Shown: positions 53,786 through 64,000 of the stretch, piece by piece
Numbering within the stretch: position 1 is the stretch's first letter
Layout: each line of letters starts with the position of its first letter
NCBI GenBank assembly: GCA_963789495.1
Contig: CAWBLP010000010.1
Coordinates: forward strand, 558,001-622,000
Source: CAWBLP01 sp963789495
GTDB lineage: Bacteria > Pseudomonadota > Alphaproteobacteria > Acetobacterales > Acetobacteraceae
Direction of reading: 5' to 3'
DNA length: 64,000 nt
Position numbers and translations under genes: made by a program
Notes under the pieces: model-generated
Seen by the model: the letters and a program-made list of their open reading frames with translations, nothing else
Databases searched by the model: none
Told to the model about the DNA's origin: nothing

Positions 53786-53979
53786 TGGCGTGATGCCTTT
53801 GGATCGACGGGTTGGATTCATCCGCGGCATCGCTGCAGTCTGACGGTCAAGCTGTGTCGCCTTAATCGCGACCGCGTCATGGCCGGGGCAGATTAACCAT
53901 CCTCGGTCCTCGGCGGCTGCGTGCGAAGGATCCAGGCACAGGCTCCATGCGCTGAATTCGCGAAGGAGACTCGGTTTGC

Positions 53980-54028
53980 GTCATGGCCGAGCCTGACCCG
54001 CCCATCTGCACCGGACCGATCGGGTCGC
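53980..54028 (+). repeat. 49-bp REP-like dispersed repeat, copy 2
   Basis: Partner of 7975-8023 (44 of 49 identical). It sits in the 247-bp gap between convergent spoVR and radC; nothing else is supported in that gap. Confidence 0.6.
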
Positions 54029-54032
54029 GCTG

Positions 54033-54792
54033 CTAAAGCAACCCCTCCTGACGGAAGCTGACCCAGCGTCCGCCGCCGCCCATGATGATGTGGTCGTGCA
54101 ACGTTATCCGCATCAGATCGGCGGCCGAACGGATCTCCTGCGTCATCGCAATATCCTCGCGTGACGGAGTCGGATCCCCACTCGGGTGGTTGTGCACCAG
54201 CACCATCGCACAGGCATGCAGTTCCAGCGCGCGCTTGATCACCTCACGCGGATAGACCGGCGTGTGGTTCACCGTGCCGCGGCCCTGCGCCTCGTCGGCC
54301 AGCAGCTGGTTGCGATTGTCCAGGAACAGCACGCGCACCTGCTCGATCCGCTCGCGCGCCAGGACCGTGGTCAGGTAGGCGATCAGCTTGTCCCAACTCG
54401 CCAGCACCGGCCGCTGCATGACGTCCGCGCGCGCCAGGCGCAGGGCCGCGGCATGGATGGTCTTCAGCGCCGCCGCGCCCGCCTCGCCGATCCCCTCCAC
54501 CGACAGGAGTTCGGGCACTGGGGCGGCGACCACCCCGGCGAAATTGCCGAAATCGGTCCAGCAGCAGACGCGCGATCGACTTGGTGTCCCGCCGTGGCAG
54601 CGCCAGGAACAGTGTCATCTCCAGCACTTCGTGATCGGCAAGTGCGTCCGGCCCGGCCGCGAGCAGCCGCGCGCGCATGCGACCGCGATGCCCGTCGACA
54701 CCGGACACGGCGGACGGTGCTTCCGCCGAAGGGTGGTTGAACAGATCGGGGCCTTCACCAAGACCCGGGGAAGCGCGTCGCGCCTGCGTCAT
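54033..54792 (-). pseudogene. radC: DNA repair protein RadC (UPF0758), one frameshift
   Basis: From ATG 54792: GRMRARLLAAGPDALADHEVLEMTLFLALPRRDTKSIARLLL is the RadC N-terminus (partial). At 54550-54552 one extra base (GATTTCGGC for GATTCGGC on the coding strand) shifts the frame; the rest reads FGNFAGVVAAPVPELLSVEGIGEA and the JAB/MPN+ metal domain with VHNHPSGDPTPSREDI (H-x-H-x7-Asp) and LHDHIIMG. Repaired length about 252 residues. DNA-repair role historically claimed is doubtful; JAB domain hydrolase. Error versus decay cannot be separated, but all motifs are intact. Confidence 0.9.
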
Positions 54793-54876
54793 ACCGACGC
54801 AGGCTGCCACGCTTGGGTTAAGCAGAGGTTCTCGGCCTGGGCCACAACTCCCGCTTTGGGGCGGGATTCGGAGAGC

Positions 54877-54953
54877 ATCCGGGCTTTGCCCCGAGCCCCA
54901 CCAGGAGGCTTTGCCTCCTGGACTTCCAGCAAAGGCTCACCTTTGCAATCAAA
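54877..54953 (-). repeat. Dispersed intergenic repeat, copy B
   Basis: Reverse complement aligns with 48163-48242 over ~77 bp (GATTGCAAAGGTGAGCCTTTGCTGG..., AGGAGGCAAAGCCTCCTGG). It sits between radC and the cupin gene with further GC-rich hairpin text (GGGCTTTGCCCC near 54881-54892). Confidence 0.75.
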
Positions 54954-55045
54954 TGGGCCTGCCCCGCTTGCGTGGACAATTCGGTTTGGGGTGGGGAGTG
55001 GGCAAGCGCCTTATTCCCACCTCAAGCGCGAATGCGGGGCCCGAG

Positions 55046-55447
55046 TCAGCGACCCGGCGGCGGATCGCAGGGCTCGGTGGCCATTTCAGCCGGCAGCGAA
55101 ACTTCCAGCAATTCGAACGTGTCGGAGGTGCGGAGTTCGTTATGCGGCGTGTCGCCGGGGATCAGCACCAAATCGCCTGCCTCCAGCCGGCACACCGGCT
55201 GATCGGCGAATTCCAGCTCGATCCAGCCGCTGAGCATGTACACCAGCTGCGCCTCGCACTTATGTACGTGCCAGCCGGTCTCCTTGGACATGCCGCTCTC
55301 GGCCGAGGTCACCTGGGCCCGCAGCCGGCCGCCAGTCGCGGTGGTGGCGCCGAGGTCGCGGTATTTGAAGAACGGGCGTCGGCCGGCCACGTAGTTGGCC
55401 TGGCTCTTCTTGGCGATGGCGGGTGACAGGGTGGCGGCTTCGCTCAT
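55046..55447 (-). CDS. Cupin domain-containing protein
   Basis: 133 residues from ATG 55447, SD AGGAGGAGACC. Cupin motif 1 is WHVHKCEAQLVYMLSGWIELEF (metal His/Glu-like, given in part) and motif 2 is LEAGDLVLIPGDTPHNEL near 95-112. Single-domain cupin, probably metal-binding; activity unknown. Next to map but separately started. Confidence 0.9.
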   Translation of the reverse strand: MSEAATLSPAIAKKSQANYVAGRRPFFKYRDLGATTATGGRLRAQVTSAESGMSKETGWHVHKCEAQLVYMLSGWIELEFADQPVCRLEAGDLVLIPGDTPHNELRTSDTFELLEVSLPAEMATEPCDPPPGR

Positions 55448-55527
55448 GGTGCGGTCTCCTCCTGGTCGGGTTGTTGCCGGTAGTCTACTCCACCCGCGCT
55501 CCCACCGGAAATCGCAACCGGGTGCGG

Positions 55528-56334
55528 CTACCCGGCCTGGTAGGGCGGCTTGTCCAGCCCGCCGGGCGACAGGGTGAAGATCTCGCAGCCATCCGCGGTG
55601 ACGCCGATCATATGCTCGAACTGCGCGGACAGGCTGCGGTCGCGGGTCACCGCGGTCCAGCCATCGTCCAGCACCTTCACCTCCGGTCGCCCCGCATTCA
55701 CCATCGGCTCGATCGTGAAGAACATGCCCGGCTGCAAGGTGGGGCCGTCGCCCGGCCGCCCGAAATGCAGGATATTTGGTGGCTCGTGGAAACGGCGGCC
55801 GATGCCGTGGCCGCAAAAGTCGCGCACCACGCTGAACCGGTGGCCTTCGACGAAAGTCTGGATGGCGTTGCCGATATCCCCCAGCGTGACGCCTGGCCGG
55901 ACCGCCCGCACCCCGCGCAACATCGCCTCATAGGTGACATCGATCAGGTTGCGGGCGCGGGTGGACGGCGTGCCCGCCGTGTACATCCGCGACGAATCGC
56001 CGTGCCAGCCGTCCAGGATCACAGTCACGTCGATGTTCAGGACGTCGCCGTTCTCCAGCTTCCGCTCGCCCGGGATGCCGTGACAGACGACATGGTTGAT
56101 CGACGTGCAGATGGACTTTGGATAGCCGCGATAGTTCAGCGGCGCCGGGATCGCATTATGGGCGATGATGAACTCATGGCACAGCCGATCCAGCGTGGCG
56201 GTGGAGACACCGGGCCGCACATGTTCGACGATCATGTCGAGCGTCTCGGCGGCCAGGCGGCCCGCCGCGCGCATCCCGGCAAAATCTTCCGGCGCGTGGA
56301 TCGTGATGCGCCTCGCGTCGGTTCCGCCGTCCAT
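55528..56334 (-). CDS. map: Type I methionyl aminopeptidase
   Basis: 268 residues from ATG 56334. Metal ligands in order: Asp102 (NIDVTV), Asp113 (HGDSS), His176 (CGHGIG), Glu209 (TIEPM) and Glu240 (FEHM), with catalytic His85 in CHGIPGE. Removes initiator Met from nascent proteins in the cytosol; essential in most bacteria. Divergent from the dipeptidase gene, 261 bp away. Confidence 0.96.
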   Translation of the reverse strand: MDGGTDARRITIHAPEDFAGMRAAGRLAAETLDMIVEHVRPGVSTATLDRLCHEFIIAHNAIPAPLNYRGYPKSICTSINHVVCHGIPGERKLENGDVLNIDVTVILDGWHGDSSRMYTAGTPSTRARNLIDVTYEAMLRGVRAVRPGVTLGDIGNAIQTFVEGHRFSVVRDFCGHGIGRRFHEPPNILHFGRPGDGPTLQPGMFFTIEPMVNAGRPEVKVLDDGWTAVTRDRSLSAQFEHMIGVTADGCEIFTLSPGGLDKPPYQAG

Positions 56335-56595
56335 TGGGCTGGTGCTCCGTGGCCAATACTGTTGGTTCTGTTGCAAGATGCGCAACCCATCCGCGCCGTG
56401 CAAGACCGAATGCCGGGCGGATGCGCAGAGCTGGTCTACGCGACGCAGGCCCGGTCTGGTGGATCCGCATGTGCCGCGGGGCCAAACTCCGGTGCCTGAG
56501 CAGACCGATGTGCCCGGTTGGACCCCGAACAGAGCAATCGTGGCGGTGCGCGGTCGGCCTTCTCTCGATGGGCGGCCGCCGTTAGGGTGCGCCGC

Positions 56596-57525
56596 ATGAT
56601 CATCGACATGCACACCCATGCCGGCCGGCCCAACCGCACCGGTCCCGTGGATCAGGCCGTCCTCGCGACCATGAGGGACGGCGGAGTGGCGGCGGCCGTG
56701 GTCTCCGCCATCGCCGATCTGCCGATGATCCGGCGCAATCCGCAGACCCGGCGGCTGGAAAAGGTGCGCGATCCCGAGCCGGGCGAATGCCTCACCTGCG
56801 TGGAAGACTATCTCGCCAGCTTCGAGGCGACCGGCACCCGCATCGCCCGCGAACCCGACGAGATTCGGCCGGATGACCCCGCCTTGGTGTTGGCGATCGA
56901 GGGGTGCGACTTCCTGGAAGGCAATCTCGATCGGCTGGACGCGGTGGCGGCGCGCGGCGTGCGCAGCATCCAGCTCACTCATTATCTGGTGAACGAGACT
57001 GGGGACATCCAGACTGCCCCGCCCGTGCATTATGGCCTGACCCGGTTCGGGGTCGAGGCGGTCCGCCGCATGAACCGGCTCGGCGTCATGATCGATGTGG
57101 CGCACTGCTCGGAAGACACCGTCAAAGGGGTGGCGGCGGCGACCGATCGGCCAATCCTGTGCACCCATGCCAACCTGAAGGAGCCCGGACATCCGGACGG
57201 CGACCACCCACGCTATCTCGGGCCGGATTACGCCCGCCTGGTGGTGGAGACCGGCGGCGTGATCGGTGCCTGGATCGCCGTGCTGTGGGAGGAAAAGCTG
57301 GACGGCATGATCCGCCATCTGTTCCGGCTGATCGACGCGGTGGGCATCGACCATGTCGGCATCGGCAGCGACCTTCCGGCCGGTGCGGCCAGGGAAGCAA
57401 TGCCAGATTTCTCCCGCCACCAGGCGATTGCCGAAGCGCTGCGACGGCGTGGCATGACGGAGGACGAGGTGGAAAAAGTCTGTGCCGGCAACTGGCTGCG
57501 CGTGTTCCGGGCCGCCCGGGCATGA
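56596..57525 (+). CDS. Membrane dipeptidase (peptidase M19 family)
   Basis: 309 residues from ATG 56596. M19 metal motif IDMHTHAGR at residues 3-11, the bridging Glu in ALVLAIEGCDFLEG near residue 100, IQLTHYLVNETGD near 130, DVAHCSEDTVKG near 168, CTHANLK near 190 and GIGSDL near 263. Zinc dipeptidase that cleaves dipeptides, including D-amino-acid ones; no signal peptide, so cytosolic. It overlaps the rpiA start by 4 bp. Confidence 0.9.
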   Translation: MIIDMHTHAGRPNRTGPVDQAVLATMRDGGVAAAVVSAIADLPMIRRNPQTRRLEKVRDPEPGECLTCVEDYLASFEATGTRIAREPDEIRPDDPALVLAIEGCDFLEGNLDRLDAVAARGVRSIQLTHYLVNETGDIQTAPPVHYGLTRFGVEAVRRMNRLGVMIDVAHCSEDTVKGVAAATDRPILCTHANLKEPGHPDGDHPRYLGPDYARLVVETGGVIGAWIAVLWEEKLDGMIRHLFRLIDAVGIDHVGIGSDLPAGAAREAMPDFSRHQAIAEALRRRGMTEDEVEKVCAGNWLRVFRAARA

Positions 57526-58214
57526 TCGATCGCGACGCCATGAAGCGTGACGCGGCCGAGGCGGCAATCGCTCTTGTGCAGCCGGGCATGGTAGTCGGCC
57601 TGGGCTCCGGCTCGACCGCAACCTTCGTCATCGAGGGCCTGATTCGCCGGGTGCGGCAAGGGCTCGACATCGTCGCCATCCCGACTTCGGAGCGCAGCGC
57701 GGCGCAGGCCCGGGAAGGCGGCATCCGGCTGGTCGATTTCGACACGCATCGCCGGCTGGACCTGACGATCGATGGTGCGGACGAGATTGTTCCTGGCACG
57801 CTCGACCTGGTGAAAGGTCTGGGCGGCGCGTTGCTGCGGGAGAAGATCGTTGCCTCGGCCAGCGACCGACTGGTGATCGTCGCCGACGAATCCAAGCTGG
57901 TGGAGCGTCTGGGAAGCCGGTCGCATGTGCCGATCGAGGTGGTGTCGTTCGGCTGGCAGACCACCGCCGACCGGATCGTCCGGATCGGCGGCGCCCCGAA
58001 GCTGCGACGCGGCCCGGATGGCACGCCATTCCGCACCGACGGCGGCAATCTGATCCTGGATTGCGGGTTCGCGCCGAACATTGAACCCGCCGCGCTGGAA
58101 CAGGCGCTGGCTCAGATCGTGGGTTTGGTGGAAACCGGGTTGTTCGTCGGCATGGCGGAACAGGCGCTGGTCGCCAGACCGAACGGCGTAGTCCGCTTCA
58201 CCCGAACCGGCTAA
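57522..58214 (+). CDS. rpiA: Ribose-5-phosphate isomerase A
   Basis: 230 residues from ATG 57522, overlapping the dipeptidase stop (ATGA). RpiA blocks: VVGLGSGSTATFVI near 24-38, IPTSERSAAQAREGGI near 54, DLTIDGADEIVPG near 78-90 (catalytic Asp), KGLGGALLREKIVASAS near 95-110 and DGGNLILDC near 165. Interconverts ribose-5-phosphate and ribulose-5-phosphate in the pentose phosphate pathway. A terminator follows. Confidence 0.96.
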   Translation: MIDRDAMKRDAAEAAIALVQPGMVVGLGSGSTATFVIEGLIRRVRQGLDIVAIPTSERSAAQAREGGIRLVDFDTHRRLDLTIDGADEIVPGTLDLVKGLGGALLREKIVASASDRLVIVADESKLVERLGSRSHVPIEVVSFGWQTTADRIVRIGGAPKLRRGPDGTPFRTDGGNLILDCGFAPNIEPAALEQALAQIVGLVETGLFVGMAEQALVARPNGVVRFTRTG

Positions 58215-58248
58215 GACGCGCACGCAGGCGCCCCGCGCATTCGCACTG

Positions 58249-58305
58249 TGGTGGGGTGCGGCAAGCGTCGGGGTCAACGCCCCTACGCTTGCCGCACCCC
58301 CACCA
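58249..58305. terminator. Long bidirectional hairpin between rpiA and dacA-like gene
   Basis: Arm TGGTGGGGTGCGGCAAGCG... (58249-58273) pairs with the complement of ...CGCTTGCCGCACCCCCACCA (58280-58305), one bulge and one mismatch over about 25 bp with a 6-nt loop. Situated between convergent genes; ideal shared terminator or a member of the GC-rich hairpin repeats (related text near 48235 and 63565). Confidence 0.7.
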
Positions 58306-58341
58306 AACCAGGGATACGCGGCACAGGCCGCGGATGTCGGC

Positions 58342-59571
58342 TTACCGGCTGGCCACGGTGCGCTGTTCCGGCCGCAGCACGAGGCAGCCGGTCTTGTGTT
58401 TGGCCAGCGACGCGCAGGCGTCCTGCGCCTCGGCCGCGGTCAAACCGGTGACCTGCGCACGCCATAGCGTCTTGCGGCGAAGCTTGACCGCTTCGACATG
58501 GACGTCCCCGCCATCGGCATAGCGTCGCGCCTTTGCCGCCGCTGAACGGGCGATCCGTTCATTGCTGAAGCTGCCGACCTGGATGCCCCATGCCGCCACC
58601 ACGGCCACCCGATGGCGTACCGCGGCCTGGCGGCTCGGTTCGGTTGTGGCCGCATGGGCCGTGGCGATAAGTCCGATCCGGCTGGCCACGCGGGTCGCCG
58701 GACGCTCCACCGGCACATCCATTTCGTCGAAGCCCTGATCCAGCAGCGACGCCATGTGCACGTCGCGCTCCCCGTTGGAGCCCGCGCCGAGCACCACGCC
58801 GATCAGCCGCACGCCGTTGTTCACGGCGCTGGTCACCAGGTTATGCCCGGACGCATCGGTGTAGCCGGTCTTCATCCCGTCGGCGCCGGGATAGGTCTTC
58901 AGCAGGTGGTCGTGATTCGGGATCAGCCGCCCGTGGAACACAAAGTTCGGCGTGCTGAAATACCCATAATAGCTGGGGAAGTCGCTCAGCAGGTGACGAG
59001 CCAGCACTGCAAGGTCCCGCGCCGTGGTCCATTGGTCCGGATCGGGCAGCCCTGAGGCATTGGTGAAGGTGGTCCGGTTCATCCCGAGGGCGCGGGCGCG
59101 CAGCGTCATCATCTGGGCGAACCGATCCTCGCTGCCAGCCAGCAGCTCCCCCAGCGCGCAGGCCGCGTCGTTGGCCGATTTGGTGACCAGACCGAGGATC
59201 GCCTGTTCCACTGTCAGATAGGTGCCGGGCATGAGCCCCAGTTTGGTCGGCTGCATCGACGCGGCATAGGCGGATACGGGTACTCTCGTGTTCAGCGTGA
59301 TGCGGCGATCGCGCAGCGCCTCGAAGGTCAGGTAAAGCGTCATCAGTTTGGCCAGGCTGGCCGGATGCCGCGGCGCGTTCGGGTTCGCCTCCTCCAGCAC
59401 CTGGCCGGTTGTCGCATCGATCACTATCGAACTGTAACGATCAGAGCCGATCTGCGCGCAGGCTGGAGTAGCCGCGCCAAGCAGGGCGGCGCCGACTGCA
59501 GACGTACAAAGCGTGGCGGAGACGAGCGCACGCCAGAATCCTCTTAGCCGGTGGCGCGCTTTCTCTGCCAT
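58342..59571 (-). CDS. D-alanyl-D-alanine carboxypeptidase with C-terminal SPOR domain
   Basis: 409 residues with a signal peptide (about 1-39, ending near ACAQ). Serine-peptidase S11 motifs: S72-L-A-K75, S132-A-N134 and K234-T-G236. The C-terminal ~75 residues (IQVGSFSNERIARSAAAKARR...) are a SPOR peptidoglycan-binding domain that targets division sites. Removes the terminal D-Ala of pentapeptide stems in the periplasm. Convergent with rpiA. Confidence 0.95.
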   Translation of the reverse strand: MAEKARHRLRGFWRALVSATLCTSAVGAALLGAATPACAQIGSDRYSSIVIDATTGQVLEEANPNAPRHPASLAKLMTLYLTFEALRDRRITLNTRVPVSAYAASMQPTKLGLMPGTYLTVEQAILGLVTKSANDAACALGELLAGSEDRFAQMMTLRARALGMNRTTFTNASGLPDPDQWTTARDLAVLARHLLSDFPSYYGYFSTPNFVFHGRLIPNHDHLLKTYPGADGMKTGYTDASGHNLVTSAVNNGVRLIGVVLGAGSNGERDVHMASLLDQGFDEMDVPVERPATRVASRIGLIATAHAATTEPSRQAAVRHRVAVVAAWGIQVGSFSNERIARSAAAKARRYADGGDVHVEAVKLRRKTLWRAQVTGLTAAEAQDACASLAKHKTGCLVLRPEQRTVASR

Positions 59572-59723
59572 CCCAATCCCCCTGCAAACGGCCAGCGGAA
59601 CAGTACCGGAGGGCGGCGGCGTCTGTCCAGCGGGATTTGCGGGAAAAGTTCAGGAAGTGAGCAGCTTACGGGGCACTCTTCGGATCGGCACGAGGCATGC
59701 CGGGAAGGTTCTTGAGATGTTCA

Positions 59724-59738
59724 TTGTGCAGTGCACAA
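59724..59738. promoter_or_regulatory. PhaR-like dyad TTGTGC-AGT-GCACAA
   Basis: Perfect inverted repeat of six bases per arm with 3-nt spacer; core TGC-N3-GCA. It ends 7 bp before the -35 of the phasin promoter candidate. The core fits the TGC-rich site known for PhaR, the polyhydroxyalkanoate regulator of Paracoccus. Confidence 0.6.
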
Positions 59739-59745
59739 AAATCGC

Positions 59746-59774
59746 TTGATCGTCCTCGGGCAGACGCCTATATG
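59746..59774 (+). promoter_or_regulatory. Phasin promoter candidate
   Basis: -35 TTGATC (59746-59751), 17-bp spacer, -10 TATATG (59769-59774). The start point would be near 59781, so the second dyad would cover the start of transcription. Confidence 0.6.
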
Positions 59775-59781
59775 CCGGCTG

Positions 59782-59798
59782 TTGCTGCGGTGCAGCAA
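59782..59798. promoter_or_regulatory. PhaR-like dyad TTGCTGC-GGT-GCAGCAA
   Basis: Perfect 7-base arms with 3-nt spacer, core CTGC-N3-GCAG, placed just after the promoter candidate and 72 bp before the phasin ATG: a typical repressor position. Confidence 0.7.
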
Positions 59799-59869
59799 GA
59801 CGATTCAACTTGCCGGCGTCGCCCTGCCAGCCCCGTGCGCGCGTCGGCCGTTCCAAGGATAGAAGACGC

Positions 59870-60403
59870 ATGAGCTTAAAGAGCAAGCCGATGGATACCA
59901 CGAGCGCTGCGGCCGAGGACGTTGCGACGACGGCCGCCGCTTCGGCGGATAAGGGCATCGATGCAACCGTATCGACGCTGAAGGACGGCATGACCCAAGC
60001 TGCGGCCGGATTTTCCGAAACGCAAGCGAAGATGAAGGAAGGCGTACAGAAAGCTATGAAAAGTGCAGAAGAACTGATGGCATTCAGCCAGGGCAATATC
60101 GAAGCGTTCATGAAGTCCAGCCAGATCTGGACCTCCGGCATGCAGGACCTGTCGCGCCAGATGGCTGCGACGGCCCAGGCATCGTTTGAAGAGACGATGT
60201 CCACCTTCAAGGCGCTGAGTGGCACGAAGTCGCTGAAGGACGCGGTGGACCTGCAGACCAGCCTGGCACGCTCCGCCATGGAAAAGACCGTGTCGGAATC
60301 CGGCCGTCTGACCGACGCGTCGTTCAAGCTCGCCGAACAGGCGCTGGCGCCGATCACCGCGCGTGTGACGATGGCGGTGGAGAAGTTCGCGAAGCCGGTC
60401 TGA
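59870..60403 (+). CDS. Phasin family protein
   Basis: 177 residues from ATG 59870, low complexity, Ala/Met/Lys-rich, almost all helical. Phasin_2-like features: NIEAFMKSSQIWTSGMQDLSRQM and EETMSTFKALSGTKSLKDAVDLQTSLAR (partial), no Cys and no membrane span. Phasins coat polyhydroxyalkanoate granules. The upstream region carries a promoter and two PhaR-type dyads; a clear intrinsic terminator follows. PHA synthase is not in the window. Confidence 0.92.
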   Translation: MSLKSKPMDTTSAAAEDVATTAAASADKGIDATVSTLKDGMTQAAAGFSETQAKMKEGVQKAMKSAEELMAFSQGNIEAFMKSSQIWTSGMQDLSRQMAATAQASFEETMSTFKALSGTKSLKDAVDLQTSLARSAMEKTVSESGRLTDASFKLAEQALAPITARVTMAVEKFAKPV

Positions 60404-60465
60404 ACCGGCATCGTACCTGTCCGGCGGGCCGTTCGGCTTCGGCGGGCGGGAGGTAACGGCGATCG

Positions 60466-60492
60466 AGGCCCGGGCATGCTCCGGGCCTTTTT
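60466..60492 (+). terminator. Intrinsic terminator of the phasin gene
   Basis: AGGCCCGG-GCATGCT-CCGGGCCT, an 8-bp stem, followed by TTTTT. Text-book rho-independent terminator, 63 bp after the stop. Confidence 0.9.
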
Positions 60493-60680
60493 CGTTGCCG
60501 GGCTTTCGGTCGGGCCACAATCCCCCTACCTTTGTCGGGCATGCAGCCAGCCAGCCGAAGCGCAACGCCCTTTCAACTCCCCGCGGCCTTCCGATATGCT
60601 CACGCTATTGGAGGATGCTGGCGCGGGCGGACGAACGCTCGGTTGAAGCGGGCGTCGCAGATGATGGGCGCGAATGAACG

Positions 60681-61016
60681 ATGAGCGACAATGACAAACG
60701 TGGCGGCAACAATGTGGAAGGCCCCAACACGGGTGTCGTGGTCAAGCCGCGGCCGAAGACCCGCAAGCCGGCGATGTACAAGGTGCTGATGCTGAACGAC
60801 GACTACACGCCCATGGAATTCGTCGTCCACGTCCTGGAACGCTTCTTCCAGAAGACCCGGGAGGAGGCCACCCGCATCATGCTGCATGTCCATCGCCGCG
60901 GCGTCGGCGTGTGCGGCGTGTATACGTACGAAGTCGCGGAGACCAAAGTGACCCAGGTCATGGACCTGGCGCGGCAGAATCAGCATCCTCTGCAGTGCAC
61001 GATCGAGAAGGAATGA
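60681..61016 (+). CDS. clpS: ATP-dependent Clp protease adaptor ClpS
   Basis: 111 residues from ATG 60681. N-terminal flexible tail, then YKVLMLNDDYTPMEFVVHVLERFF near 35-58 (Asn-Asp substrate pocket), HVHRRGVGVCGVYTYEVAETK near 75-95 with His at the N-degron site. It delivers N-end-rule substrates to ClpA, whose gene is downstream. Confidence 0.96.
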   Translation: MSDNDKRGGNNVEGPNTGVVVKPRPKTRKPAMYKVLMLNDDYTPMEFVVHVLERFFQKTREEATRIMLHVHRRGVGVCGVYTYEVAETKVTQVMDLARQNQHPLQCTIEKE

Positions 61017-61129
61017 TCATCGTGGCCACTGATGCCATACCTACATCACTCAGGACCGGCCCGCCGGCCGGCACCATGTTATAAAGGACGATCGGATCCG
61101 CTAGCGGACCGGACAGCGCAGGAGCGTCG

Positions 61130-63484
<2,355 letters not shown>

Positions 63485-63697
63485 TCTGACGGTCTGCACC
63501 TTTGCACCCGGCGCGGTGCCGAGTGCCGGGCTCACAGCACCGAGAATTCGGAGCGTTGCCCCGACGCCTGCCGCACCCGCCACAAGCGGGATGCTTGGCC
63601 ATGCTGCGGCACTCTGCCTAGGCGGAGCTAAGTCCGACCCTCTTGCCCGAACGTCCGCGCCGCGCAAGGCTGCGGAGACGAGCACGAGGGAATGTCC

Positions 63698-64000
63698 ATG
63701 CCAGCACCGTACGAAACGCATCGCGCGCAGATAAAAGCCATTCTGCTGTCCTGGGGCATGCCGGAGGACAACGCCGAGACCACGGCTGACATCCTGTCCT
63801 GGGCTGATCTGCACGGCGTGGACAGCCACGGCATGTCGATGATCCCGGGCTATGATGGGCTGCGCCGGCGCGGCCGCGCGAAGATGGACGCGCAGCCAAA
63901 GATCGTGAAGGAGACGCCGGTTTCCGCGCTGGTGGATGGCGGCGGCGGGTTGGGCCATGTGCCGGCGCATTTCGCCATGCAGACGGCCATCGGCAAGGCG
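63698..64000 (+). CDS. Ldh-family NAD(P)-dependent oxidoreductase, N-terminal part (runs off the window)
   Basis: First 101 residues from ATG 63698 (SD GAGGGA; an ATG at 63692 sits too close to the SD). GVDSHGMSMIPGYDGLRRRG near residues 40-60 is the family signature and VDGGGGLGHVPAHFAM near 83-98 follows. Paralogue of the gene at 3849 with a different N-terminus; the substrate is unknown. Preceded by a 213-bp gap with GC-rich hairpin text and no gene. Confidence 0.9.
   Translation, partial: MPAPYETHRAQIKAILLSWGMPEDNAETTADILSWADLHGVDSHGMSMIPGYDGLRRRGRAKMDAQPKIVKETPVSALVDGGGGLGHVPAHFAMQTAIGKA

Overview
The window is GC-rich, densely coding DNA typical of an alphaproteobacterial chromosome. 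An Acetobacteraceae-like member of the Rhodospirillales is my best guess, with the genus unresolved. The lineage hints are an ATP12-type F1-ATPase chaperone, a class II (plant-like) DAHP synthase, a phasin with its own promoter, yicC-gmk, clpS-clpA, a PEP-CTERM remnant and several solute-scavenging ABC systems. I found no rRNA, tRNA, CRISPR array, intact insertion sequence or prophage.

Layout. 1-3710: sugar/glycerol-phosphate type ABC importer (binding protein cut by the left edge, two permeases, ATPase). 3849-6230: Ldh-family dehydrogenase and a convergent FAD amine oxidase. 6291-6416: decayed PEP-CTERM tail. 6526-12809: housekeeping run rarA, rluC-like, asmA-like, ATP12, acylphosphatase. 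13176-18891: SDR, class II aldolase, amidohydrolase and an orphan DppD/DppF ATPase pair. 19132-25372 (minus): complete peptide-type ABC operon (binding protein, DppB, DppC, DppD, DppF) ending in a creatininase-family amidase, with a structured repeat inside it. 25503-34832: GFA enzyme, molybdopterin oxidoreductase, AbrB-FkbM fusion, GrdB-like reductase, enoyl-CoA hydratase, acyl-CoA dehydrogenase, DUF72 and phosphodiesterase. 34768-38776: TPR-glycosyltransferase, lone permease, HCCA isomerase, second enoyl-CoA hydratase. 39072-40803 (minus): class II DAHP synthase behind a leader peptide and attenuator. 41140-46540: HU, MFS exporter, mannonate dehydratase, gmk, yicC, SDR and a small protein. 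46865-48046: divergent ECF sigma and zf-HC2 anti-sigma. 48914-53785: prkA-yeaH-spoVR. 54033-58214: radC, cupin, map, dipeptidase, rpiA. 58342-64000: D-Ala-D-Ala carboxypeptidase, phasin, clpS, clpA and a second Ldh-family gene cut by the right edge.

The most interesting signals are regulatory. A 20-residue leader peptide rich in Trp/Tyr/Phe, followed by a terminator hairpin, precedes the DAHP synthase. A sigma-70-like promoter before the phasin gene is bracketed by two TGC-N3-GCA dyads of PhaR type. A 46-bp inverted repeat encloses three 51-bp direct repeats inside the peptide ABC operon. Nine small indels break six conserved genes, including the normally essential gmk, which argues for residual sequence error rather than wholesale gene decay. 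I see no convincing previously undescribed defence or mobile system.
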